This document shows positions 13,801 through 28,800 of a DNA stretch of 64,000 nucleotides, in pieces. A program made the translations under genes and the position numbers. Location: NCBI RefSeq assembly GCF_000189635.1, contig NW_002476426.1, positions 1,364,001-1,428,000 on the forward strand, written 5' to 3'. The stretch comes from Tetrahymena thermophila SB210 (lineage: Eukaryota > Ciliophora > Oligohymenophorea > Hymenostomatida > Tetrahymenidae). Numbering within the stretch: the first letter of the stretch is position 1; every line of letters begins with the position of its first letter. The notes under the pieces are model-generated. The model did no database searches and was not told the DNA's origin. It saw nothing but the letters and a program-made list of their open reading frames with translations.

Positions 13801-16800
13801 TTGAAAAGCAAAAAGCAGCTTAGAAAAAAGGTGGTGCAAAAGATAATAAAAGACTTACATTTGGAAAAAGTTCTAAAGGTGGTGCTAAAGATCGTAAATC
13901 TACATCTAAAGGACCTTCAGGGAATTTAAAAAAATCTGGAATTAATGCTATTAAAGAAGAGGCACATGAAGAAGTTAATGATTTGAAAAGAGTTGGAGAA
14001 TTTATGCGTCCTAAAGAATTAACTGACTTCTTTTAAGACGATTAGATAGCTTCATCTCAAGTTAAAAAATAAGAAAGCGATCAAGCTTAGGCAAAAGCAG
14101 GAACTAGTTCTATAAAGGGAACTGGTAAAAAGGGAAAAGGTATTTTTTTTGAAATTTTGTTTTACTTTTTACTCAAAAAAATTAATTAATTAATTTATAG
14201 CTCCAGAAAAGAATCCTCTTAGCAAATAACTAGAAGAAGCCATCCCTGATAAGAAAGGTACAGGTACAAGCGAGCAACAATTTTAGCAATAATAAAAAAA
14301 TAAAAATATTGAGATGTGCTAAAATATTTTGGAAGACCTAATTGAGAAGGCAGTAGGATTTGGTGAAAGTTTAGTTTTATCTAAAGAAATACAAAAGAAG
14401 TATGAAGAACGTCCTGTTTTAAAAGATGTATTTGTATGCTTGAAAGATTTTGAAGCAGAAAATATTGATATACTTCCTAAATGTATATTCACTAGTACAT
14501 AAACAGGAAGAGTTATGGTACTTGATAAGCAATCCCATTTGCATTAATATGACATGTGTAGCAAGAAGAAATTAATTGAGCTCGACTTAAGTGTCAAAGT
14601 TCCTCTTTGTGAAGCTTATGCTCTTGATGCTACTTTTGATCAAAATAGTGGAAGGTAATTTTTTTATGTGATAACTTTACATAACTTAAAAATCATTTGT
14701 AAAAATAAGACTTTATATTTTAACTGATAAATGGAATATCGAAGTATGGGAATTAGGATAAGACAACAGTAGTCCTTTAGGGTAGATAGTTTTATTCTCT
14801 GCTAATACTGACACTCAAAAAGCTATTAATACCTGCTACGGAAGAAGATTTTAAAATGCTTTCCCTGATTTTATCTAATTAAGTTAACATTCTCATCAAG
14901 TAATTGTAGTTAACAGTACTTGCATCAATAACTCTTTAATCTTTGTTGATCCTATTTCATTATGTGTTTTTAATATTCTCTACATTTCTCCATCTGATTT
15001 CCGCATGTCTCATAAACTCAGTGATATGATTAGCAAAATTTCTCTCAAATTGCTAGAGTGCTAGCAAAAGGGTGTTACTTTTGAAGATATTTTCTAAGGT
15101 AAAATTAAAAAAGAATCAGAAGACTCGTTAGCTGTCAATATTGATGACTTTAAGGATACAATGTTTAACATATTTGGTAAAGATTTGGAAGACTACAGCC
15201 GCAATGATTGGAATGACTTAGTTGAATTTTTAGATTAAAATAACTCAGGCTTTATTGATAAAGAAGAATTTGAATTTTTATATGAAATGATTAAATATCA
15301 TTCTGTTAAAATCCCTGATTAAACCGAATAGCTCATCAAGTTAGCAGGTAAAGTTTATTTTTTAAAAAAATTTATTAATATTTTTTTAAAGGTATTTCTG
15401 AGGGAGCTTTCAATTTACTCAACTCCTTGGCCAGGTTCTTACAAAGATAGAGAAAAAGTATTGAAGATGCCTTTAAGGCTTTTGATAGTGATGGGCTTGG
15501 AACTATTTCTTGCTAAGAATTTGAATATATACTTCAAAGAGTGTGCAAGGGAGACGATAACTTAAAATACTCTAACGAATTGATTTAGTTTATTGATAGA
15601 GATAAAAACGGTATGATAGACTTTTAAGAGTTCTCTTTAATTTTGGGTATTGCTTCTGAGAATCATACTCAAGGAATACAGTTTAATAACAGAAAAAATT
15701 TAATGCTTTGCTTTTAAAAGGCTTATGAAGCTGGAATAGATGTTGAAGAGATGTTAATAAAAGAAGATCCATATTAAGAAGGTACTATTAGTACTTAACA
15801 CTTCAGAAATATTTTGAAATGGTTACCTGTTGGTATTAACGAAGAAGAGCTAGACAGTATTATGAAAACATCTATCACATATTCAGATAACGGATCTGTT
15901 AATTATATTAAGTTACTCACCAGTACTCAATTTAAGAGTATAAAAGAGTAGTATAGATTTAAGAAATCTTTTGCTTCTTAAAAAAGCTTTGTGGAATATA
16001 ATGAAGTAAATACTCAAGAAAAGCGTGAGTTAGATCTAGTAACCTAGAAAGTTATCATAGAGAGTGTCCTCTATTTAGATGATTTTGATTTAATTGTCTA
16101 CACAACTGCTTGTCCTCGTACATCAATCATATTTGTTTCCAAATCAAATAGAGCTCCTGCCTAACAAAGTGACTTAAAATCAAAAAATAAAAAAATTTAA
16201 TAGCCAAAAAGTGATGTTGAATTATTTACAAATAAATTGCTAGCTAAGCTTTAGGGTCACAAAACCTGCAATGCACCATCAATAGCATATGTGCCTCAGA
16301 GTGGTTGCTTAATATCAGGTGAAAAATTACATAGAAATATTTATAAAGAAAAAGATGAGAATCCTCATCTCCTCAACAACGCCTTCAGTCAGTTCTAATT
16401 TGAAAAAGATGAAAAAATTATTGAATTCGATAAAAATAGATCAGCTGACATTCTTATTTGGAACATTTAAAAAGAGCTCTTTTCTAAGTTTGAAACAAAC
16501 CCTCCTTGGGTTATCCAACCAACTCGAGTTATTGAATCGGCTCACTATGACTCAATTATAAGTTTTACATATCTTCCATACTGCTAGTTAGTTGCATCAT
16601 CTTCTGCTGATAATACCATTAAACTTTGGAATCCAATAGCTCGTCCTTACTCACTTGTAAATTAAGATGGCGAAGCTAGCGTTGAGATAAAACCTGGTTA
16701 CTACAAAAAGCGCAAATAAGAATATACCATAACAAATGAACCATTCTGTGAAGTAAGAAGAATATATACTGGTGATTAAACTTGCTATGGTATATCTTCT

Positions 16801-19800
16801 TTTACAGCAAGAATTCCTGTCCTTTCTAATCCAGAAATAGCAGGTGATCAACCAGGAAAGAGAATGAATATTATCGAAGTTCTAATAACCTGCAACATAC
16901 AAAAAACTGAGTTAATAAATAAAAAACCCAGAAATCCTTGTTCAGTTAGGTAAAAAAACATTAAATTGACCGACCATAGCTAAACTATAAATTTTTATAA
17001 AATAGGATATATTCAGTAGATAAAATGCAAATAGAAGTTCCTTGTAATCGTCATGATGAAGTGATTCCAAGGAAATTTTATGAGCAACTTGAAAGCCTGT
17101 CAATAGAAAGAAGAAAAAAAGCATACGTTAATTATTAAATGTTTTTACCTACTTAATTAGAAGTCATGAAATCTAAAAAAACACTTTAATAAGCTGCTTT
17201 AAAAAAAATGATTCATTTACTTAAAAAAATAAGCTTGACCAGATTTGATGTAAAATTAAATTAAAATATTAACTTGATTGCAAATTAAAATTTTTTAAAA
17301 TAAAGGATCTATAAAAGTATGTTGTAGATGAAGATGTTGAAACTCTTTTCTAAGTATTTATTAAATTACCTTCTAGGTAAGCATTCTCTGCCTTTATGTC
17401 TGATTATGATGTAAAAAATAAAATAACCGCAAACGAGCTTTTCTATTATCTCAAAAAATTCAATAATTTACATCCTCTAAATATTTAAAGAGATAAATTC
17501 TTTGATTTATGTAAGCAGTTCAAGTCAAGAAGCAAAAAAGGTTTATTCAATACAAATTCTTCAGATTAAAATGACTTAGAAAAGTAGATTTCTCACTAAA
17601 TACGTAAAAAAGGTCTAAATTTTTATGATGAATTTTCCAAAGCATCCTCTGCTGAATACGAGGAAGCTAAAGGCTTGACCTAAGAGAATATAATTATATC
17701 TAAAGATGATTTCTTATAGATGCTTCATAAACTTAGTTTATATACAACAGAATAAGATTTTGTCATATTTATGGCACAGGTTGATCCTTTATTCAGTAAT
17801 AAGGTAATATTAAAATTTAATTAATTTCTATCGAGTTATCAATCCATTAATCAATTGAATTTTAACTAATTATAAAAAAACTATTTTTTTTTTAAAAATA
17901 GGTTTCATCAAATGTTTTAATAGATAAATTTTCTTCAGATATCATAGAATATAAGTTGAGTTAAATATAAAGACCTAAAGAATTAATTGAATAATTAATG
18001 AATAAGTTTAATTAGAAATAAAGAGTGAAGCTTATGTTTAGCTTATCTGCTGTTGACAGTATTGCTGATGGCTATCTTTCACAAAAAGATTTCTTATTTG
18101 CTTTTGATTATGCTGGACTTACAGTAAATAAATCTCTGATTGAGGAGATATTTTAATTTTATGCTGAGAAATTCTCTGAAGAAGATCCAACAAAAGTACT
18201 ATCTGTAAAGTACATTACAAAAAAGCTATTTTCAGCCAATGAAAATCTTGGAATGCTTAAATACTTACATTCTTTAGGAAAAATTAAGTCTTGTCTATTG
18301 GATTAAGGATATCCTCTAGAATATATTTATAGACCTATGACAAAAGAAGAGGCAGACCCTAATGCTGTCAGCTAAGCAAACAAAAATTTCAGTGATAATT
18401 ATTCTGAAGCTTAGAGCATTTAACTCGCATCTCGTAAAAAGAATTTTTAGGAAAGTGGAGTAAAAAAATCACCTGGTATTTTATTTTGATTTTGAGAAAT
18501 TTTAATATACGAATAAAATTTATCTATATTTTCGTAATTATAAATCGTTTATGTATTAATAATAAATAGTCGCAAACCCTTTGATGTAAATTGGTGTATA
18601 GATGTTTATAAATAGAATCGAGTAACTTTAAATTGCTAATATATCCTCTAGAGAAATAAAATCTTTGGCAGATTTTCTAAGTATATCAGATGATCAAACT
18701 TAATCACCTACGTAAATGATTAATTTAAATTCTTAATTTTTAATATTTTTTTAAATAGAGTTACACTTTCACATTACTTGCATTATATGAGAAAGATTAA
18801 CACAAAAAGTTAATACTTACTAGTTTAAGAGCACAAAAATATTTACAATGAAATTAACTCACTTTTGAATAAGTAAGAAGATCTTCTTTAATGGAAGGAT
18901 AAATATAGAAAAGAATTATTTAACTCTGCTGAATTAAGGTAAATTTAAACTAATTTTTTGCTATTTTACTTATTTTAAATCTATTACAAAAAGATATATT
19001 CTAGGTAAAAGTGATGTATCAGGAGATTATATTGATGAAATCATTATTTAATTTGTTTCAGATAAGAATTAAATATCTTTAGAAGACCTTTTCACCAGAT
19101 TTTAAGATTATATTAATGAAAAACCTATGCTTAAAAACTAGAAATAATTAGAAATTTTAGACACTAATAGTGAGAATGCCGAGGGCGTTATTAATCAGTA
19201 AATTACTCTAGGTGAGCTCATTTTCTCTCCTAAAGGATAGCCAGTCCGCTCTGTAATTATCAAGAAACGATAATATTTACAATAACTTGTAAATTACATC
19301 AGAACAAAAGCACCTGAGATGATAGAACCTCTTAATTAAGCTTGCGAATCAAGAGATACTGATAAAAAGTTAGAGATTGAAATATCTGAATTCTGTAATA
19401 TAATCCGCTTTACTATTCAAGATATTTCTGAAGATTTGTTGATTAACTTCTAAGTAAAATGTTTAATTTTATTAAAGTATTTTCATAGAATATTTTTGTA
19501 ATAATTAAGCGTGAATACATTCTCGAAAATGATTCGAACATGATAGAATACCAAGATTTCTTCAATAAGTATGCATCCAAGGAAGAAATTTAGAAACTTT
19601 CTTAAATGTAATACGAATCATTATTGAATCCAAGTAAAGAAAACATTGATGTTAATATGTTAATTAAGAGAATTGTTTATGCTATTTCTGACTCTAATGT
19701 AAATGTAAATTATGCCTTAAAGTTTATCTAAAATGATGCAGGACAAATACCGATTGATGAACTTTACTAATTCTTAGATTTGGTTAAAGTGCCTCTTAAT

Positions 19801-22800
19801 GAAAATGAAAAAGAAGTTTTGATTGACTTTTTAGGTGAAAAACAAGGCAATTCTTTTGTACGTTCTTAGTTTTTCTTAGATTAAATATATATTTGCAAGA
19901 AAGGAGTAGCAAACCAATTTAACTAAGAAATTTGGAAGATCGCATCAACACAAGTAAACAACTTTATTTTATCATAAATTATTTCATAAAAATTATTATT
20001 TTATTACTTATAATTAGATCGACTAATATACCCTCGATAGTGCAAAACAAAACTAAATCTACATAGAACGTTTTGTTAAATAGAAACATTAACAACTTGA
20101 AAATAGCAAACTCGTTAAAGATAAAGAAAGGAGTGAGCTCAGATACCCTTTGGTTTGGGGTGATACCTTCAGCCTTGCATTATCAGAGTAATTGCAGCAT
20201 GATTTTGATAACAAATAATAGGGTGAAATACTCGCGTTTGCTATAGTAGGTTCATAATTAACTGAACAAGAAGCTAAAAATAAAATATAAGATATGCACT
20301 AAAGTGAATTCGATATTAAAAAAGAAATCATAAATATGTAATTATTCAGTAAAGGTTTGGTTGAAATGTTTAACTACTAGTAATCAATGAAGAAAAATAA
20401 TTTATAATCACTGAAATCTTAGCAATCAATAGCCACAAATACAAAAATAGAGTCTAATAATTAATCTCTCAACTAATCATTTGCTGCTAACCGTGTTTTG
20501 GAAGAGTAAAACAAATAAATTTAATATTTAATATCTAAGATTAAAGGCACTCTAAAAGATAACGGAGTTTCTTTGTGGGATGCCTTACTTAGTACACATC
20601 TTTCTATAACAGAGAATTCTAAAGTTCCCATCAATGAATTCAAGTTTATCATTAATTCTTTAAATTTAAAATTAACTTTACGTGAAAAGCTTTTGTTGAT
20701 TCGTATTGCTGATCCTGAGGAGACTGGTAAGTGTGATATTTAACTTATCATTAAAAAGATTGAGAGTGAGGAAGAGATAACTGACCATGCTAGGCATTTA
20801 ATTTTAGAAAAGTTTTCCACAGCACTTTTTTATAATGACATGTCTCTCCATAGAGCTTTTAATTTATTTGATGAAGATGGCGATGGCGTTATATCCTAAT
20901 AAGAATTTGTTATTGGCATGAAATAACTCAATCTAGGTTTGAGTATTTTTGAGATTAAGAAACTCATGAAGATTATTGATATTGATGGAAATGAGTAAAT
21001 CTCTAAGCAAGAATTTATCAAAGTTTTGAGGTATTTTATAAATTATTTTTTGTTATTTTCATCAAAAAAATTGTTTTAATTATTAATAAAAGTGAAAAGA
21101 ATCAAGCATTTAACATAGATCCACTCAAGGACTTCTCCCTCAGTTTACTCACTAAAATCAGAAATATGATTAACTTAAAAGGTGCAGATTTGCTTTAAGC
21201 CTTTGAAGAAGTAGATACACAATAAAGAGGATTTATTTACTTCAAATAATTGAAAGACTGTTTGCTTAGATTTGGCATTTCTAATGTTAAGAGTTATCAC
21301 ATTTTGACTCTTTACAAAATTTATTTATCTAAGCCAAAACCAAAAGAATAGTTGAAGGATTCTCAAATGAAGAGCAGCTTAAAAAAATCTAATTTTAAAG
21401 ATAATTATTCTCTATCCCCTATGAAGCCATCTAGACTTGGAAATAAAGAAATTGAGTAGCAATAGATGGATTAAATAACTGAACTACAATCTATTTCGTT
21501 TATAGGAGATGAAATTGATCAAGCATAAATTGCAGATGAAAAGATAGATTATAAAGAGCTTTGCAAGAAAATACTTGCTGCTGTAGAGATGTAAGCTAAG
21601 AGCTCATAGGAGATTACAAATGATTTGTTACGTAAGCTCTATAAAATACTTGAGTAAAAGAGAGTCACACTTTTTGAAGCATTTGCATACTTTGATGTAA
21701 ATTCTACAAACACAATTTCATAGTTAGAGCTAAGAGTTGGATTGAAGAATATGGATGTAAATTTCCCCAACGATGATTTTGATCGTGTGTTCAAATCTTT
21801 TGAAAAGACTCCCCAAGGAAAAATCACATTTAATGCATTCTTTAATAGGTATTTTGTTAATATTAGTTATAATTGTTTAAATAAAAACTTTTTGAAAAAG
21901 ATTTATTGAAGCAGGAGCTCTATAAATAATTAAGTTCGACGATACACTTGAAAATACAATTAAAAAATTTGCAAAAATAACAACTAAGCTTGGAAACTTT
22001 GAGTAAGCTTTCAATAAGTTAGATATTAATGGTAATGGTTAGCTAAGCATCTTCGAATTTAAGGAATCTTGCAAAAGGCTTTCTTTAGGACTCAAACATG
22101 AAGAGATTGAAATGGTTTTTAAATCTCTATTAAACGCAGATAACTTGAACTTTAAAAAAAACTATGGTTTAAGAACTGGAGATGAAATGGAAAAAGATGA
22201 TAACTTGACAGTTGATTTGATGATGGGAGGTAAAGAAAATGCTAAGACAATAAGATACAGACATTTTGTTAAGCTATTGAATCAATTCACAAGCAAGGCT
22301 TAAAGTGAGTAAATTTTATATAAATTGTTTAAAAAAAGTTAGGAAAGAAAAATCAATTGGAAGCTAACTTTCTAACAAATGAGCTCAGGAGGATTAAGGA
22401 CAAGTAAAACTTAATAACAAAAGAAGCCTAATGCTGTCGATTAGGTCCCTGATATCTCTTTGACTTAATGCAAGAATATGCTCACGTAACTAAAACTTGG
22501 TTTGACTTTCGAAGAAATTGATGTAGTAGTCAACTCTTTTGATACTATTACTATATCATATAATAATTTCATGGATAAAACTTTAAAAGCTGCTCAAAAG
22601 CTTGAAGATATAGAATACGAAAAAAATAGTTAGCTCTAAACTATAGTTACTGGAATAAATGATTACCTAGAAAAGAACCGTGTAAAAATGGCTCAAATAT
22701 TTAAGGACTTCAATAATATTGAACTTGGTAAATTGAGATTATCCGAATTTAACAATATAGTTAGATTTATGTAAATTGATTCAAATATTCACTCTATCAA

Positions 22801-25800
22801 GCTACTATTTAATACTATTGATATTGATGGCAAAGAATACATTACACTTAGTGAACTGAACAATGCTCTTGCTGACACTGCTTTCTACAAAAGCAAAAGC
22901 CAATAATAATAGAAAAAAGACTAAGAAGAATAAGTTCTTTCATTGCAAGAAAGAAAAGATGCAGCTAAGCTTGAAGAAATTAAGGGACAAATTAAAATAA
23001 AGCTTACTTAAAGATGTAATTTAAAATTAATAGAAAAAAAATAACATTATGTAAATTTTATTTAATATTATTATCAAAATAAATAGAAAAAACTTTGAGC
23101 TAAGAAATAAACGAATTAGGCTTTAATGAAAATGAAGCTTTAAATGAAAAAAATCTGGAAAGTTTACTTACTTCGATTGAAGTTGTACTTAAAAAGAGTG
23201 ACATTAATTTCTTTTATAGATAGATTATTAAGTCATAGTAAGCTTAAGCAGTAGGCAATTTGAGCTTTTAGAGCTTCTTGGATTTCGCAATTCGTTAACA
23301 AATTGAGCAGATCACATTTGATGAAACTGTTAATTTTATACACCCTACAGTTGCTGTTTGTATAGATAAGGTTGGCTAGCTCTTTAAGCGTCTTGAAATT
23401 GATGCTGCATAAGGATTTAAATATTTATGCAAAGCAGGTCAGTAATCTATTTCTAGAAAAGAGTTCCTTAAAATTTTCTAGGCAGTTGATAAAAACTTTA
23501 CTGTTGATGAACTATTACTTATTTATTAATACTTTGATGAAAAGAATTATGGAGAAATCATTTAAGATGGTTTTGTAGAGAAATTTGAATACATAGCTTT
23601 TACATCTCTCACTAAATTAAATAAATAAAACGAAAAAGAAATTTAAGATGCTTAAAAGAGTGGAGTTGGAAGCAAAGAAGAAGACAATAGCCATAATCTC
23701 TAAAAAATAAAAATGTCAATTAAGCAGTAAGTTTAAGGAGTGATGCAAAAAATTTTCTTTTTCATGCAAGAAAAAAGGTATTTTTCAATTTTTTTTTGAA
23801 ATTTTTCTCAAACGATAAAAAATAAAAATAGATACAACAAAAAACAGTTAAAAGCAGTGTTCGACAGAAATGGTAACGGAATCTTAAGTAGAGAAGAATT
23901 TTTAGAAGCATTAAAACTTCTAAATTTGGGTATACCAATAGATAAGGCAAGAATCTTACTTGACTACATAGACAGGGATGAAAGTGGAAGAATAGAAATA
24001 GATACTTTTATTTAAGATATTTTTGAAAGTATTCCCTAATAGTATAAAAAAATGTACACTCATGGAAATGTAATTAAAATAATGAATGACATTGTCTCAA
24101 AACTAACCAATCACACTGCTAATTTATTGTAAGATTTGGTCTAATATGAAAGAAATGTGAGACCTACTGAAGAAAATATTGCAATCTATAAGATCAAAAC
24201 TGGTAAAAAATTGATATCTGTCTTTTTTATCTAATTCATTTCTTAATTTCTCATTTCAGTCAAAAATAAAAATAGGCTAAATAATTAAAACTAATTAGAA
24301 ATTTAATTAAAATGAGTCTTTTTATTTATTTTATTAATGATATTTAATTAATATTTAATATTAGGTATTTAAATTTTTGACTTCCATAAAGTTCTGAAAA
24401 ATCATGGAATCAAATTAAGCGACAATGAAAAAGATGAAATCAAAAATATGTTTGTCATGAGCATGAACACAGAGTACTACGATTTAGAATAGATTTATGA
24501 TATGATTGACACTATTATGTACTAAAGAAAATAAAATATGTAAAAGAGTAAAATTTTCCTTGAAAGTGAAAATGTCTCTAATATTTGGGAGTAAGATGTT
24601 TACAGAAAAATTGCAGAGTATTTAAGGAAGCATAATTTGAATGTTGAAGAGGCTTTCAAGAAAATTGACCAAGATAGCAGTGGACTAATCTCTTCTTCTG
24701 AGTTTAGAAGATTTATAGAATCTCTAGATCTAGATTTAAGTGAAATTAAAGTAAATTTTTTATTTAATTTTAGTAGGTTTAAATTTTTTTTGACCATTTT
24801 AAATAGATTTAATCTCTCATTAAAGGATATTTTAATGGAGAGGACTAAGGTACAATAAGTTTAAGTGCATTCAAAAATAAATTCTGGGAGGCCTACATCA
24901 GATATGGAAGAACAGAAATCAACAAGGTCATCAACCCTCGTATTGATGATTTAAAAGCAAATAAGAAAAAAGTAATTCATATTTAGCTATCATAAATAAA
25001 TTAATTATTAATGGTTTTTGTTTTTTTATAAAATAGATTTTAATGTACATTTATTTAACTTTGAGAGAGTTTACTAAAGGAAAAATGGAAAGAGCATGGG
25101 CCATTTTAGACCAACGTAAGATAGGTTTATTTGAAATTGAAGACTTCAGACACGCACTTGTCTAAATGGGAGTATACCTCACAAGGGAAGAGTTAAAATC
25201 TGCTTTTAATTTCATTGATACAGACTCAGATAGTGTTGTAAAATACCTTGAATTTGTTGATTTTTGGATTGGAGGAGAGTCTAAGTTATTAAATGGGTCC
25301 ACTGATGTAATTGAAGGTAGTGAGAGCTTTGGAGGAGGCCACAACTACATACTTGATTTGGAAGAAAGTATTTTAGAGCATATTTGTAAAGTGATTAATT
25401 AAAGAGAAATTTCTTTATGGGATTGCTTCAAATTCTTTGATGAAGAATAGAAAGGTTACTTAACTAAGTAGTAATTTAATGATTTCCTCTAAAAGATAGG
25501 TGTTAGAGTGGAAACAGAAACTAAGCTTATCTAATTAATGAGAGTCATAGATCCTAAATAATTTGGGGAATCAGTTCACCTATCAGCATTAGAATCACGT
25601 CTTTCCAAATATGGTCTACATGTAAATTTAAACCAAATTAATTTAATTATTTATTTATTGATTATTATAATCATAGATACATACTAAAGGACAAGTTGAA
25701 TAAATTGAATGGATTGATAAACCTTTGACTTTATCAGTTGTAGCTATGAGCAAACATTTAGCTAAATCTCAAAATTTAGAGGATTTCTTCTCAGAGTATG

Positions 25801-28800
25801 ACTCTGACTACGATGGATTCTTAACTCCGAACGAATTCTACAATGCCTTTAAATACATTAGTTAGGACATGGGAGTATTAGATAGCGCAATATAAAGATT
25901 AAGTCATAAATTAGCAAGCTAAAAGAGTTATCATTAAGGTAAAATCCACATTGGTGATATGTGCGAATATCTCTTGAAGCTTATACATGAAACAGAATTA
26001 TAAATGACAGTTACTCAAAACCAAGAAGACTTGTATTCCAATTTTATTTCAGTAGATAAGCCTGTATTTTAACATATCCTCCTTCACTTTGATGGATTTT
26101 CAAGTGTTTTCAACAAGTTGGTTAATATTAAATCATCAGTAATTTTATTTTTTTTAATAATTTAATTTTTAAAAATTATATTATTTTTTAAGTATCTCTA
26201 AATGAAGAAATTCTTGTCTGGAAAGAAACAAAAAATAAGAGGATTTTAACTTATTTCTAAATAAAACTCTCTTCTCGACATCCACAAAATATTCAACGTA
26301 AATTTTTAACTTTACTAAATAAGTTGAATTTTTAGTAAATTTTAATTTATATAGCAAATTAAGGAAAGCCTCAAGAATGGTATTTATGGTTTAAGAAGAT
26401 AAGCTCAAGAATATATTAATGATTAGATTTGTTAAGGCTCTTTAGATCCAGAGAAAAATAACTATGCTGTTGTTGACAAACAAAAGATAATGGGTGCATA
26501 GACTGAGTTAGAAATAACTAATTATAGGATATTGATGGATGACGGCATGTTCTAAAAAGATGAAGGAAGTCTCCGCTTTTTTACTCCTTACATAAAATAT
26601 TACAGCGGCTTCCTCATTTAAAATAATTACCCTGTTGACATATTTGTATATACTAAAGATGTTCTAAATTTCACTTGTGCAGATGGCAATAATTTTGTTA
26701 AAATACTTGATTTTGAACTTAAACTGCATAACGTACTTTAAAATAAATACTCATTTATGTTTAAGAATATTGGAGTATTCCTAAAGCGTGTTGGTCATGA
26801 ACTTGGTGATATTGAATATATGGTGATGAATGAAGCTATTGATCCTGCTGAGTACATTAGCTTGTATGATTTAATTCAGCAAAATGGTGGTCTCTTCCGT
26901 ATTCCAGTTCTTGTCAAATTGCGCTCTGTTACATATCTTCTCAAATATATAGCTAGATAGATTTTATAGATCTTGCAGGCAATAAATAACGAAGCTTGTT
27001 TCCTCAATATTCTTCGCCCTGAAAACATATTCATAAATCGTCACACCTATGAAATAAAATTAGCTAATGTTCGTGGTGTGGCAAAATATGATTTATTCTC
27101 TAAAGTGAGCATGATTCCCGATTTAGAATTTAATCTTGTCTAAAGAGTAGGACCACTTGCAGTAGTCGATACTTAGTTAGATTACCAAGAATACTTTAAT
27201 GCAGAGTCAGAATTTAAACATTTTTATAGAGAACAGCTCTTCTTATAACCTTATTTAGCACCAGAATAAATTTTAAGAAAGACAGCTGATTGGAATGCCT
27301 ACTCTGATATTTGGGGATTTGGCTGCTTGCTTTATCACATTTTATTCGGTTAACCCCCAAAAAGTTTCTACTAATCATTGATCGATAGATACGGTGATAT
27401 TGATAAAGAAGAATTTACTGAACCTAGCACAGTAATATATTTAGTTTCATTATTCACATAAAAATTTTTATTTTTAATTTACTAATATCTAAATTTACTT
27501 GTTTGATTAATCATTTTTTAAAATAATAAGTTCTTCCACTATGATATTTATTCTGATGAATTAGCTCAAGAAGTACTTAGAGTTGATTATAACGATAATC
27601 CTGATAGTAAGATTAACTTAAAATATATTCCTCCTTCTGATATTGCTATGGTCAAAGCAATAGATAAATCAACTTTTGGCAATATCTTTAACAAAATATT
27701 CCCAACAGCTGGAAAAGAATATGAAAGAGGTAATTAATTAATTAATGAGTTGTTATAAATATAATGCATTAAATTTTTATTATAATTATTTTAGAGTTTT
27801 AATAACTTAGTGAGGTGCTTGATTTAATTTCTGCTTGTTTGCAGTACACTCCTTCAAAGAGACCAACAGTTGAGGGATTACTTTAATCTCCTGTCTTTTA
27901 ACAGGATAACTATGAAGTTTAGAGATCCATTTAGCTATTTGAAACTGTTTTCTTCTACAAGTCTCCTTCAACCACATTAAGAGAAAGGGCTTTTGATCCA
28001 TTAAGATAATTGTGTGCTCTTGCTATAAAAAATCCAGACAAATTAGATTTATATTTCATGGATATAATCAGAATTATAGATTATGTACATGCCACAATTT
28101 CAGTTTAGCCTAATAGCAAAATTGACCACATTAAATAAGAAAGTAATTTAGGATTTTATGGATTTAGCCAGGGAATTACTACTAATAGCTTTTACAGCTC
28201 TATGCTTCCTAAAAAGATGAAAGCACTACTTAAAGATTCAGAGGAATAGAGAAATAAGCATGCAAATTCAGTATTAGTCTAGTTTTTATTTGATAATGAT
28301 GTCTTAGATATGCTTGTCTTCCTTTCACTTCGTCACCATAAATAAATAACTTTAGAGGAAATTGAAACCACTCAAAAGACCTCTCTCACCAAAGCTAATC
28401 TTAATCACGTAAAATATCTTAAAATTCTTTAATTCTTTTTAAAGTGTTACAAAAAATTATTAGGAATATATGTTGGTGCAAAGAGAAAAATCAATTAGAA
28501 TATTAACTGCTTTGAGAGAGTTAATGAAATCACTTATTTATTAGCTTGATTCTTATAAGTCTGCAGTTGCTCCTTTCGTACACAAACTATTAGAAAATCT
28601 AGTTAAGTTCTTTATAGGTGAAGAGTATTAGTTACAATCAAATATGATTGATATTCTTAATAGATCTGTTGGAAGTCTACCAGACAGAAACTTACACTCA
28701 GAATACGAAAACACCAAATAAAATCCTGCTATTTTCGAAAGATTTTTCTAAAGAAATGTTGATTCAGCTGTCTTAGATGATGCTGATAAACTCTGGAAAG